Assembly: GCA_018241695.1 (NCBI GenBank)
Contig: JAFEDH010000007.1
Span: 1 to 64,000, forward strand
Direction: 5' to 3'
Length of the DNA: 64,000 bases
DNA from: Pseudomonadota bacterium
GTDB taxonomy: Bacteria; Pseudomonadota; Gammaproteobacteria; Burkholderiales; Rhodocyclaceae
Shown: positions 8,662 through 19,219 of the stretch, piece by piece
Layout: each line of letters opens with the position of its first letter
Position numbering within the stretch: the stretch's first letter is position 1
The notes under the pieces: model-generated
What the model saw: only the letters and a program-made list of their open reading frames with translations
What the model was told of the DNA's origin: nothing
The model's database searches: none
Position numbers and translations under genes: made by a program

Positions 8662-8736
8662 GGCGGTATTGTGCGGCATGGCGCGGCCCGGTTCGGGCAT
8701 GGCGGAGATCCGGTGCGGGGAGCCGCCGTGGCGGAC

Positions 8737-10966
<2,230 letters not shown>

Positions 10967-10984
10967 CCGGCTGCCGGCGCCCGT

Positions 10985-11248
10985 TCAGGCGCTGGCAGGG
11001 ATGATATTGACCTGCCGGCGCTTCGCGGCGCCCTTGATGGTGAACTGGACGGTGCCATCCACCTTGGCGAACAGGGTGTGATCCTTGCCGATACCGACGT
11101 TGTCGCCGGGATGGAACTGGGTGCCGCGCTGACGCACGATGATGTTGCCGGCAGCGACCTGCTGGCCGCCGAAGCGCTTCACACCCAGTCGTTTGGCTTC
11201 CGAGTCGCGGCCGTTGCGCGAACTGCCGCCTGCTTTTTTGTGTGCCAT
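10985..11248 (-). CDS. rpmA: 50S ribosomal protein L27
   Basis: A protein of 87 residues with the invariant L27 N-terminus [20 protein letters not shown], whose tail reaches the peptidyl transferase centre, and the conserved core [15 protein letters not shown]. Full length for the family. It lies 22 nt downstream of rplU in the standard two-gene operon. Confidence 0.98.
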   Translation of the reverse strand: MAHKKAGGSSRNGRDSEAKRLGVKRFGGQQVAAGNIIVRQRGTQFHPGDNVGIGKDHTLFAKVDGTVQFTIKGAAKRRQVNIIPASA

Positions 11249-11270
11249 GAAATGACTCCTTCGCTAACGA

Positions 11271-11582
11271 TCAGCCGGCAATGCCGCTGATTTCCAGTTC
11301 GGTGTAGTTCTGGCGATGGCCCTGGTGCTTCTGGTAATGCTTGCGACGGCGCATCTTGAAAATCTTCACCTTGTCGTGACGACCATGGGCAACGACCCTG
11401 GCCGTGACCCTGGCATCGGCTACCAGGGGCGTGCCGATTCTGACCGACTCGCCTGTGCCGACCATGAGGACCTGGTCAAGGGTGATTTCCGTGCCCACGT
11501 CTGCCGGTATCTGTTCTACTTTGATCTTTTCGCCGGCCGCGACGCGATACTGCTTGCCGCCGGTTTTTATGACCGCATACAT
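11271..11582 (-). CDS. rplU: 50S ribosomal protein L21
   Basis: A protein of 103 residues, typical L21 length, beginning [14 protein letters not shown] and containing the C-terminal signature [16 protein letters not shown]. An ATG four codons upstream (11594) is in frame but would add a non-conserved MESI, so 11582 is chosen. First gene of rplU-rpmA behind a strong sigma-70 promoter. Confidence 0.98.
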   Translation of the reverse strand: MYAVIKTGGKQYRVAAGEKIKVEQIPADVGTEITLDQVLMVGTGESVRIGTPLVADARVTARVVAHGRHDKVKIFKMRRRKHYQKHQGHRQNYTELEISGIAG

Positions 11583-11618
11583 GATGGACTCCATTACGGG
11601 GAATGCAAGAGGGGCCGG

Positions 11619-11647
11619 ATCATACGCAGCCCGTCCGATTTTGTCAA
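11619..11647 (-). promoter_or_regulatory. Sigma-70 promoter of rplU
   Basis: On the minus strand TTGACA (11642-11647) and TATGAT (11619-11624) are separated by exactly 17 bp, near consensus, and lie about 37 nt upstream of the rplU start. Divergent from the rpsF promoter a few bases away. Confidence 0.85.
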
Positions 11648-11654
11648 AGGGTTG

Positions 11655-11683
11655 TTGAATTTATGGGGAAATCCCTCTAGAAT
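11655..11683 (+). promoter_or_regulatory. Sigma-70 promoter of rpsF operon
   Basis: TTGAAT (11655-11660) and TAGAAT (11678-11683) are separated by 17 bp. The predicted start near 11690 leaves about 60 nt of leader before rpsF. The two ribosomal operons thus diverge from promoters whose -35 boxes lie only 7 bp apart. Confidence 0.75.
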
Positions 11684-11749
11684 CCCGCCCCTTTCCACCT
11701 TGCTCCACCCGTTCGCATGCGGGGGGGCTTTCAGCCACAAGGAGATTGC

Positions 11750-12124
11750 ATGCGCCATTACGAAATCGTATTCATTGTTCACCCGGATCAGTCCGAGCAG
11801 GTTCCGGCCATGATCGAGCGTTACAAGACGCTGGTCACCGGCAAGGGTGGCGCCATCCATCGCCTCGAAGACTGGGGCCGCCGGCAGATGGCCTATCCCA
11901 TCCAGAAGGTGCACAAGGCCCACTACGTGCTCATGAACATCGAGTGCGACGGTGAAACCCTGTCCGAACTGGAGCACGCCTTCAAGTTCAACGACGCGGT
12001 ACTGCGCCATCTGACCATCAAGATGAACAAGGCGGTCATCGCTCCTTCGCCCATGATGAAGGAAGAAAAGGCCAAGTCCCTGACTCCGCAGGCTGAACCC
12101 AAGGTGGAGGCACCGGCTGCCTGA
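11750..12124 (+). CDS. rpsF: 30S ribosomal protein S6
   Basis: A protein of 124 residues beginning [18 protein letters not shown], the standard S6 N-terminus, with [13 protein letters not shown] in the core and an alanine/lysine-rich tail typical of proteobacterial S6. The ATG at 11750 follows AAGGAG. First gene of the rpsF-priB-rpsR-rplI operon. Confidence 0.98.
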   Translation: MRHYEIVFIVHPDQSEQVPAMIERYKTLVTGKGGAIHRLEDWGRRQMAYPIQKVHKAHYVLMNIECDGETLSELEHAFKFNDAVLRHLTIKMNKAVIAPSPMMKEEKAKSLTPQAEPKVEAPAA

Positions 12125-12176
12125 GACTTCGACGGCACCTGACGCTTCGGACAACCTGGCCCGCCTTGCGGGAAGG

Positions 12177-12467
12177 ATGCTGGAGCGGGGGGCGCTGCGG
12201 TACACCCCGGCGGGTCTGCCGGTGATCGATTTCAGGTTCGAACATCGATCGGAGCAGGCGGAGGCGGGCGTGATGCGGCGGGTGGAATGCGAGATGGCCT
12301 GCGTGGCCCTCGGCGCGAATGCCCACCTGCTGGCCGACAGCAAACCCGGCGACGGAATGCGGATCAGTGGATTCCTCGCCGCCAGAAGCCTGAAGAGTCG
12401 CAGCCCGGTACTGCACGTAACGACAATCGAATTTTTGGAAGGAAACCCAAATGGCTTTCAGACCTAA
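12177..12467 (+). CDS. priB: Primosomal replication protein N, start uncertain
   Basis: A single-stranded-DNA binding OB-fold protein that bridges PriA and DnaT during restart of stalled replication forks. Ninety-six residues from the ATG at 12177, with the family signature [16 protein letters not shown] and an EMACVALG strand. Its place between rpsF and rpsR is the conserved priB position. In other betaproteobacteria the first strand lies before this Met; here the matching residues ([10 protein letters not shown]) are encoded in frame upstream, but no ATG, GTG or TTG occurs back to the rpsF stop. A CTG start (12117 or 12156) or a truncated N-terminus are the options. The end overlaps rpsR by 17 nt. 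Confidence 0.85.
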   Translation: MLERGALRYTPAGLPVIDFRFEHRSEQAEAGVMRRVECEMACVALGANAHLLADSKPGDGMRISGFLAARSLKSRSPVLHVTTIEFLEGNPNGFQT

Positions 12468-12726
12468 GACCACCAACAAGCGCAAGGACGACAAGGGTCG
12501 TTCCCTGTTCAAGCGCCGCAAGTTTTGCCGCTTCTCCGCCGAGAAGATCGAGGAGATCGACTACAAGGATGTGGAAATCCTCAAGGACTTCATCACCGAA
12601 ACCGGCAAGATCATGCCTGCCCGCATCACCGGCACCAAGACCGGCTACCAGCGCCAGCTGTCCACCGCCATCAAGCGCGCCCGTTTTCTGGCCCTGATGC
12701 CTTACACCGACCTGCACAACGCCTGA
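12451..12726 (+). CDS. rpsR: 30S ribosomal protein S18
   Basis: A protein of 91 residues with the S18 core ([21 protein letters not shown] near residue 20, then [18 protein letters not shown]). The N-terminal extension is lysine-rich. An AAGGAA ribosome site precedes the ATG inside the priB 3' end. Third gene of the operon. Confidence 0.98.
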   Translation: MAFRPKTTNKRKDDKGRSLFKRRKFCRFSAEKIEEIDYKDVEILKDFITETGKIMPARITGTKTGYQRQLSTAIKRARFLALMPYTDLHNA

Positions 12727-12736
12727 GGAATCCGCC

Positions 12737-13186
12737 ATGCAAATCATTCTTCTGGAAAAGGTGGTCAACCTCGGTGGCCTCGGTGACATCGTCAAGGTCA
12801 AGGACGGTTACGCCCGCAACTTCCTGATTCCCCAGGGTATGGCCAAACGTGCCACCGAAGAGAACAAGAAGGTTTTCGAGGCACGCCGTGCCGAACTGGA
12901 AAAGGTTCAGGCCGAGAAGCTGACTGCGGCCCAGGCCCTGGCCGGTAAGGTCGAGGGCCTGATGGTGCAGATCACCCGCAAGGCCGGGGTGGATGGCCGC
13001 CTGTTCGGTTCGGTCGGCAATGCGGACATCGCCGAGGCGCTCAAAGCCCAGGGCGTGGAAATCGAAAAGGCCGCAGTGCGCCTGCCCAACGGTCCGTTCA
13101 AGATGATCGGCGACAACGCCGTCGAACTGGCGCTGCATACGGACGTGGTGGCCAACATCACCGTATCCGTGCTGGGCGAGCACTGA
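12737..13186 (+). CDS. rplI: 50S ribosomal protein L9
   Basis: A protein of 149 residues with the L9 N-terminal domain ([19 protein letters not shown] and [11 protein letters not shown]), a long central helix and a C-terminal RNA-binding domain ([16 protein letters not shown]). Normal length. Last gene of the operon, 10 nt after rpsR and followed by a strong terminator. Confidence 0.98.
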   Translation: MQIILLEKVVNLGGLGDIVKVKDGYARNFLIPQGMAKRATEENKKVFEARRAELEKVQAEKLTAAQALAGKVEGLMVQITRKAGVDGRLFGSVGNADIAEALKAQGVEIEKAAVRLPNGPFKMIGDNAVELALHTDVVANITVSVLGEH

Positions 13187-13211
13187 TCCCTCCGCGTTCA
13201 TTTTCGCGGGT

Positions 13212-13239
13212 AAAAAGGCCGCCTTCGGGCGGCCTTTTT
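13212..13239 (+). terminator. Terminator of rpsF-rplI operon
   Basis: A perfect 12-bp stem (13212-13223 with 13228-13239) has a TTCG tetraloop and ends in five T residues. It lies 25 nt after the rplI stop. Confidence 0.95.
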
Positions 13240-13296
13240 CGTTTACCCTTTTTCGTCTGCCTTGCGTCTGTAAGGTGAATCTAGAGGATGTGCGAT

Positions 13297-14763
13297 ATGG
13301 CAGTGGAACTTTGCGACCCTGATCTGCTGCGGCAGCAGGCCTATATCGACGGCCAGTGGGTGGATGCGCGTGATGGAACCCGCTGTATCGTGCGCGACCC
13401 GGCCAGCGGTGTGCCGCTGGGTGGGGTGCCCGATCTGGGCCCGGAGGAAACCGGTCAGGCCATCGCCGCTGCCGCCCGCGCGCTGCCCGCCTGGCGGGCG
13501 CTGACGGGCAAGGCGCGCGGGGCCTATCTGCGCAAATGGTTCGAACTGGTGATCTCGCGTCAGGAAGATCTGGCCCGCATCCTGACCGCGGAACAGGGTA
13601 AGCCCCTGGCCGAGGCCCGTGGCGAGATCACTTATGGGGCGGCTTTTCTCGAATGGTTCGCCGAAGAAGCCAAGCGGGTGTACGGCGAGACGATTCCCGC
13701 CACCGTTCCGGGGCGCCGTCTGATGGTGATCCGCCAGCCCGTCGGGGTATGCGGTGCGATCACACCCTGGAATTTTCCCAGCGCCATGCTCACCCGCAAG
13801 CTGGGCCCGGCGCTGGCGGCCGGATGCACGATGGTGCTCAAGCCTTCGGAGCTGACCCCCTTTTCCGCGCTGGCCCTGACAGTGCTGGCGGAGCGGGCGG
13901 GGATTCCTCCCGGTGTGATCAATATCGTCACCAGTAATGATGCGGCGGCCGTGGGCCAGACCCTGTGTGCCAGTCCGACGGTGCGCAAGCTGAGCTTCAC
14001 CGGGTCTACCCGGGTCGGCAAGATCCTGTTGTCCCAGAGCTCCGGCACGGTGAAGAAAGTATCGCTGGAGCTGGGCGGCAATGCGCCTTTCATCGTTTTC
14101 GACGATGCCGATCTGGAACTCGCGGTGAAGGGAGCGATTGCCTCGAAATACCGCAACAGCGGGCAGACCTGCGTGTGCAGCAACCGGTTTCTGGTGCAGT
14201 CGGGGATCTATGAGGAGTTTGCGCGTCGCTTCGCGGCTGCGGTGGGGGAACTGAAGGTCGGTCCCGGGGATTCCCGGGGCAGCCAGATCGGTCCCCTGAT
14301 CAACGCCGGGGCGCTGGCAAAGGTCGAGGCCCACGTGGCCGACGCCATTGGCCAGGGAGGGCGTTTGCTCGCCGGTGGAAAGCGTCACGCCCTGGGGGAC
14401 AATTTCTTCGAGCCGACGGTGATCGCCGATGCCATTCCCGCCATGCGCGTTGCCCGTGAGGAAACCTTCGGCCCCGTGGCACCCCTGTTCCGTTTCGAGG
14501 ATGAGGCCGAGGCCATCCGGATGGCGAATGACACCGAATATGGCCTGGCGGCCTATTTCTACAGCCAGGATGTGAATCGGGTGTTTCGTGTCGCCGAAGC
14601 CCTGGAATACGGCATGGTGGGCATCAACGAAGGGGTCATGTCCACCGAGGTGGCGCCTTTCGGCGGTGTCAAGGAATCGGGGTTGGGACGGGAGGGTTCC
14701 CGCCACGGCATCGACGATTACCTGGAGATGAAATATCTCTGTCTGGGCGGCATGGAACGCTGA
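13297..14763 (+). CDS. gabD: Succinate-semialdehyde dehydrogenase-like aldehyde dehydrogenase
   Basis: A protein of 488 residues of the ALDH superfamily, closest in character to succinate/glutarate-semialdehyde dehydrogenases: it oxidises an aldehyde to an acid with NAD(P)+. The catalytic cysteine lies in NSGQTCVCSNRF, the general-base glutamate in SLELGGNAP, and the conserved PWNFP is present. The motif SGLGREGSRHG near the C-terminus is typical of the GabD group. ATG 13297 is preferred over 13288 because AGAGG lies 9 nt before it. It stands alone, ends 6 nt from the convergent efflux operon, and has no gabT neighbour, so the true substrate is open. Confidence 0.88.
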   Translation: MAVELCDPDLLRQQAYIDGQWVDARDGTRCIVRDPASGVPLGGVPDLGPEETGQAIAAAARALPAWRALTGKARGAYLRKWFELVISRQEDLARILTAEQGKPLAEARGEITYGAAFLEWFAEEAKRVYGETIPATVPGRRLMVIRQPVGVCGAITPWNFPSAMLTRKLGPALAAGCTMVLKPSELTPFSALALTVLAERAGIPPGVINIVTSNDAAAVGQTLCASPTVRKLSFTGSTRVGKILLSQSSGTVKKVSLELGGNAPFIVFDDADLELAVKGAIASKYRNSGQTCVCSNRFLVQSGIYEEFARRFAAAVGELKVGPGDSRGSQIGPLINAGALAKVEAHVADAIGQGGRLLAGGKRHALGDNFFEPTVIADAIPAMRVAREETFGPVAPLFRFEDEAEAIRMANDTEYGLAAYFYSQDVNRVFRVAEALEYGMVGINEGVMSTEVAPFGGVKESGLGREGSRHGIDDYLEMKYLCLGGMER

Positions 14764-14769
14764 TTTCGA

Positions 14770-16332
14770 TCAGTGCTCCATGCTGACCGTGGTTGGCCCC
14801 GCGTGGACCTTGCCGCCGGGTTTGGCCAGCCAGATGATGGGGATGAGTCCGAAAAACAGCATGGCCGATGCCCAGAACAGTTCGTTCGTTGCAATGGTCT
14901 GGGCCTGTACCGTGACCAGCCGGTCCACGATGGCGTAGGTCTGGGCCGGCTCCAGCCCTGCGGCGGCCAGGGCGCTGTACGTCTGCGTCGCGTTGGCATC
15001 GTAGAGCGTGAGGTGCTCTGCCAGCTGGGCGTGGTGCAGTGTGGAACGGTGTTCCCAGAGCGTGGCGACGATGGAGGTGCCGATCGCGCCGGTGGTCATG
15101 CGCAGCAGGGTGGCCAGCCCGCCGCCGGCCGTTGCCTTGTCCGGTGGCAGAACCATCATGATCATCGCGTTGAGGGGGATGAACAGTGTGGCGACCGGCA
15201 CGCCCACCAGCAGCTGGGGAATGATCACATCCCAGGGGGTGAGGTCCGGCGTGAACTGGGCGCGCAGCAGGGACACCAGCCCCAGCGTGGCGAGGGCGAA
15301 GCAGCTCATGGCGCGCACCCCGACCTTCGGCAGGAGCTTGGCCGCGATCGGGGTGAGTGCCATGGCAACGATGCCGTAGGGAGCGACGATCACACCGGCC
15401 ATGGTGGCGGAGAACCCCAGGGTCTGCTGCAACCAAAGAGGCTGGATCACCAGGCTGGTGTAGTACACGGCAAAGGACAGGCACAGCGTGATCACGCCGA
15501 TGGTGAATGCCGAGTTCTTGAACAGGCGCAGTTCCACTGCCGGATGCGCATCGTTCAGTTCCCACACCAGAAACATGCAAAAGCCCACCACGGCGGTCGT
15601 GGCCAGCATGCGTACCTCGGCGGACTCGAACCAGTTCAGCTCGCGCCCTTTGTCCAGCATGATCTGCAAGGAGGCGATCCAGACCACGGTGAGCAGGATG
15701 CCAACATAATCCACCGGCACCTTTTCCCGGTGGGATTCCCTGTCCTTGAGCAGGAACCAGCAGGCGGAGGCGGTGAAGATGCCCAGCGGAACATTGATGA
15801 AAAAGATCCACGGCCAGGAGAAGGTGTCGGTCAGCCAGCCGCCCAGGGGCGGCCCGACGACGGGCCCCACCATGGCCACCATGGAAAAGATGGCAACGGC
15901 CTGGGTCATCTTTTCACGCGGATAGCATTGCAGGATCAGGGATTGCCCCAGAGGCAGCATGGGGCCGGCGGCAAAACCCTGCAGTACGCGAAACCCGACC
16001 AGCATCTCGATCGAGGTGGACATTCCGCACATGGCGGAAGCGAAGGTGAACAGTGCTGTCGAAAGCACGAACAGTCGCACTTCGCCCAGACGTTTGGCCA
16101 GCCAGCCCGAAAGGGGCAGGATGATGGCGGTGGCCACCGTGAACGAGGTCAGTACCCAGGTGCCCTGGGTGGGCGAATTGCCCAGGCTGCCGGCGATATC
16201 GGAGAGGCAGACGTTGGCGATCAGCGCATCCATGACGTTCATCAGGATCGCCAGGGAAATGGCAAAGGCGGTGAATACCCGCAGCGAACCTTCCAGCGGC
16301 GGGTGGGTGGCCGCAGCCGCCGGTGCGGACAT
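14770..16332 (-). CDS. DHA2 family MFS efflux pump, copy 1
   Basis: A protein of 520 residues with about 14 membrane helices, of the EmrB/QacA DHA2 drug:H+ antiporter family in the inner membrane. It has the motif A-like SGWLAKRLGEVR and motif C-like GPVVGPPLGGWLTD. The ATG overlaps the stop of copy 2 (TGATG), so the two pumps are translationally coupled. Both copies have the same length and clear colinear similarity (for example PWIFFINVPLG against PWIFYINIPIG), so they arose by tandem duplication. It is the last gene of the marR-OMP-emrA-DHA2-DHA2 operon. The substrate is unknown. Confidence 0.92.
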   Translation of the reverse strand: MSAPAAAATHPPLEGSLRVFTAFAISLAILMNVMDALIANVCLSDIAGSLGNSPTQGTWVLTSFTVATAIILPLSGWLAKRLGEVRLFVLSTALFTFASAMCGMSTSIEMLVGFRVLQGFAAGPMLPLGQSLILQCYPREKMTQAVAIFSMVAMVGPVVGPPLGGWLTDTFSWPWIFFINVPLGIFTASACWFLLKDRESHREKVPVDYVGILLTVVWIASLQIMLDKGRELNWFESAEVRMLATTAVVGFCMFLVWELNDAHPAVELRLFKNSAFTIGVITLCLSFAVYYTSLVIQPLWLQQTLGFSATMAGVIVAPYGIVAMALTPIAAKLLPKVGVRAMSCFALATLGLVSLLRAQFTPDLTPWDVIIPQLLVGVPVATLFIPLNAMIMMVLPPDKATAGGGLATLLRMTTGAIGTSIVATLWEHRSTLHHAQLAEHLTLYDANATQTYSALAAAGLEPAQTYAIVDRLVTVQAQTIATNELFWASAMLFFGLIPIIWLAKPGGKVHAGPTTVSMEH

Positions 16333-17894
16333 CAGTGCTCCGCGGCGGCCATGGACACCTGCTGACCCTGTGGTTTGCCCGGGCGTGTCGTCCAGAAGAT
16401 GGCGATCACCACAATGTAGAGAATGAGGGATACCCAGTTGTAATCAATCGTGGCCATGGTCTGGGACTGGATCGTGGCCTGGCGGTCGATCATGCCCAGG
16501 GCCATGGTCGGGTCGACCCCCAGGCTGCCCAGCGCATCGATGTACTGCCCGGCAGGGGCGTCGTAGGCGGATACATGGGACACCAGCTGGCCATGATGCA
16601 GGATGGTGCGGTTGTCCCACACCGTGGTGGCGATCGAGGTTCCCAGCGCCGTGCCCATCAGACGGAAAAAGCTGCTGATGCCCGATGCGGCGGCGATCCG
16701 CCATTGCGGCAGGGCGCTGAAGACCATCAGGCTGCTGGCGAGCGTGAAGGCCGAGGAGCCGAAGCCATTGACCAGTTGCGGGTGAATGATGTTGATCGGT
16801 GCCATGTCCGGGGTGAAACCGGTGCGCATGAAGCAGGCGATGGAGAGAACGACCAGGCCGAAGGTGGCCAGGCCCCGGATGCCAACCTTATGCACCACCT
16901 TGCCGGCGATCGGCTGCATCAATACGGCGAAGAGTGCGCCGGGCGCCACCACCATCCCGGCCCAGGTTGCCGTGTAGCCCAGGGTCTGCTGCAGCCAGAG
17001 TGGTTGTTGCACCATCGCGCCCATGTAGGCGATGCTCCAGACACTGGCGGCCATTACGCCGACGGTGAAGCTGGGAACGGTGAACAGCTTGAAGTCGACG
17101 ATGGGATGGGCTTCGTACCATTCCCAGGCGGCGAACAGGCAAAAGCCGATCAGGGCGACCACGGCGAGCATCACGATCTCGCCCGATTCGAACCAGCCCA
17201 GTTCGCGCCCGAGGTCGAGCATCAGCTGCAGGGCGCCCACCCAGATCACGAGCAGGATGACGCCGATGTAATCCACCGGCAGCTTGATCCGGCGCGACTC
17301 CCGTTTTCTGAACAGCAGCACGGTCGCCCAGGCGCAGAACAGTCCGATGGGAATGTTGATGTAGAAAATCCAGGGCCAGGCAAAGTTTTCCGTCAGATAG
17401 CCGCCGATGATGGGACCGAAGATGGGGGCGAACATCATCGTGAACATGGAGGTGGCCATCGCCGTGGGCGCCTTGTTGGGCGGGTACGACTGCAGCAGCA
17501 GCGAGGTGGACATCGGCATCATCGGTGCGGCCACGGCACCTTGCAGACAGCGGCCGACGAGCAATAGCGGCAGATTGGGCGCCAGGCCGCACATCAGCGA
17601 CGTTGTGACGAACAGCAGGATGCAGTAAGCGAACAGGCGCACTTGGCCGATGCGCGCGGCAAGCCAGCCGGTGAGCGGCGTGACGATGGCGTTGGCCACG
17701 GCATAGGAGGTGATGACCCAGGTGGCCTGGCCCGGTGACACGCCGAGATCCCCGGCGATGGTGGGGATCGACACGTTGGCCACCGACAGGTCGAGGGCAT
17801 ACATGAATCCCGCGAGGGAAATCACCAGGGTGGCGAGCAGGCGCTGCCTGCCTTCCAGCGGGGGCAGCGCGACGTGAGTGGCTTGGGTGGCCAT
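16332..17894 (-). CDS. DHA2 family MFS efflux pump, copy 2
   Basis: A protein of 520 residues and about 14 membrane helices, the upstream member of the tandem pair. It has DLSVANVSIPTIAGDLG in helix 1, TGWLAARIGQVR as motif A and GPIIGGYLTENFAWPWIF as motif C. Paired with the EmrA-like adaptor (18032-19198) and NodT-type channel it would form an EmrAB-TolC-like tripartite pump exporting hydrophobic compounds to the outside. A 137-bp gap separates it from emrA; no terminator is seen in that gap. Confidence 0.92.
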   Translation of the reverse strand: MATQATHVALPPLEGRQRLLATLVISLAGFMYALDLSVANVSIPTIAGDLGVSPGQATWVITSYAVANAIVTPLTGWLAARIGQVRLFAYCILLFVTTSLMCGLAPNLPLLLVGRCLQGAVAAPMMPMSTSLLLQSYPPNKAPTAMATSMFTMMFAPIFGPIIGGYLTENFAWPWIFYINIPIGLFCAWATVLLFRKRESRRIKLPVDYIGVILLVIWVGALQLMLDLGRELGWFESGEIVMLAVVALIGFCLFAAWEWYEAHPIVDFKLFTVPSFTVGVMAASVWSIAYMGAMVQQPLWLQQTLGYTATWAGMVVAPGALFAVLMQPIAGKVVHKVGIRGLATFGLVVLSIACFMRTGFTPDMAPINIIHPQLVNGFGSSAFTLASSLMVFSALPQWRIAAASGISSFFRLMGTALGTSIATTVWDNRTILHHGQLVSHVSAYDAPAGQYIDALGSLGVDPTMALGMIDRQATIQSQTMATIDYNWVSLILYIVVIAIFWTTRPGKPQGQQVSMAAAEH

Positions 17895-18031
17895 GCGCTT
17901 ACACGGTGATGGGTGCGGGAACGCATGACCGGGAGAGGGCCGTGTTCCGGTCGTGGCATGTGGATGCGTTCATGGCCTGGGCTGAGAGTCTGATTGTGTT
18001 GCGGTTGGGCTGATCGAGCGGGAAAGTGGAT

Positions 18032-19198
18032 TTATTTCGGCGCACTCAGGTTGGCGGCGATGATCTGCCGGGTCCGGGCATCCGCTTCCTTGAGCAGGTC
18101 GCCATAGACATCGCTGGTGGCGACGGGATTCTCGCGCGGGGTTTCGGCGACCGGTTTGCCCTCGCGGTCGTGGGTATCCACATCGGCCAGCATGGAAAGC
18201 CCCACCCGCAGGGGATTGGCGGCAATCTCCTTGGGGTCGAGGGTCACGCGTACCGGCACGCGCTGCACCACCTTGATCCAGTTGCCGGTCGCATTCTGTG
18301 CCGGCAGCAGGGCGAAGGCGGCACCGGTACCGGCACCGAGTCCGACGATCTTGCCGTGGTATTCGACACTGTGGCCATAGACGTCGGCGGTGAGCTTGAC
18401 CGGCTGTCCGACACGCATGTACTTGAGCTGCACTTCCTTGAAGTTGGCATCCACCCACAGGGTGTTGAGCCCGACGACGGCCATCAGCGGTGTACCGGGA
18501 GCGACGCGCTGTCCGGCCTGCACCGCACGCTTGGCGACATAGCCATTGACCGGCGCAAGGATCGTGGTGCGGGCCTGGGCCAGATAGGCTTCCTTGACCT
18601 TGGCCGCGGCACGGACCACATTGGGATGGGTTTCCACCGTGGTACCGGCGGTCTGGGCGCGATTGCCGGCCAGATTTTCACGCGCCGCGGCGAGTGCGGC
18701 TTCGGCGGCCCGCAGCGCGGTTGCGGCATGCTCCTGCTCTTCCTTGGAAATGGCGCCGGTGCCGGCAAGGCTCTGCCGGCGTGCCGCATCCTCCTTGGCC
18801 TTGGCCAGTTCGACTTCACGCTGGGCCACCTGGGCGGCGAGGGCGGCCTCACCGGTAAACAGGCCGCGCACTTCACGCACGGTGCGGCCGAGGTCGCCCT
18901 CCGCCTGTTCCAGGGCGACCCGGGCATCGGCCGGATCGAGCTTGACCAGAGGGGCACCGGCCTTGACGAAATCGGTGTCCTCGACGTAGATGGCGTTCAC
19001 CGCGCCGGAAACCATGGGCGTGACCTGCACCACATTACCGGCGACGTAGGCGTCATCGGTGGTTTCGTGATAGCGGCTGTAGATCAGCCAGTAGGCGCCA
19101 TAGATGATGCCGGCACCGGCAAAGGCGGCACCGATCAGCTTGAGGGCACGGCTGCGGCGTTCCTCGTTGCCGTTGGAGGGGGCGGTTGCTTCGCTCAT
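18032..19198 (-). CDS. emrA: HlyD/EmrA family periplasmic adaptor
   Basis: A protein of 388 residues. One N-terminal membrane anchor (residues 20-42) is followed by TTDDAYVAGNVVQVTPMVSG, the classic EmrA lipoyl-domain entry, a helical hairpin of about 100 residues and a beta-barrel domain. It links an inner-membrane MFS pump to an outer-membrane channel. It lies 21 nt after the NodT-type gene and before two DHA2 pumps, so it may serve both. The symbol is given by family resemblance. Confidence 0.9.
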   Translation of the reverse strand: MSEATAPSNGNEERRSRALKLIGAAFAGAGIIYGAYWLIYSRYHETTDDAYVAGNVVQVTPMVSGAVNAIYVEDTDFVKAGAPLVKLDPADARVALEQAEGDLGRTVREVRGLFTGEAALAAQVAQREVELAKAKEDAARRQSLAGTGAISKEEQEHAATALRAAEAALAAARENLAGNRAQTAGTTVETHPNVVRAAAKVKEAYLAQARTTILAPVNGYVAKRAVQAGQRVAPGTPLMAVVGLNTLWVDANFKEVQLKYMRVGQPVKLTADVYGHSVEYHGKIVGLGAGTGAAFALLPAQNATGNWIKVVQRVPVRVTLDPKEIAANPLRVGLSMLADVDTHDREGKPVAETPRENPVATSDVYGDLLKEADARTRQIIAANLSAPK

Positions 19199-19219
19199 GG
19201 TTGCTCCTGATGGGTACGG

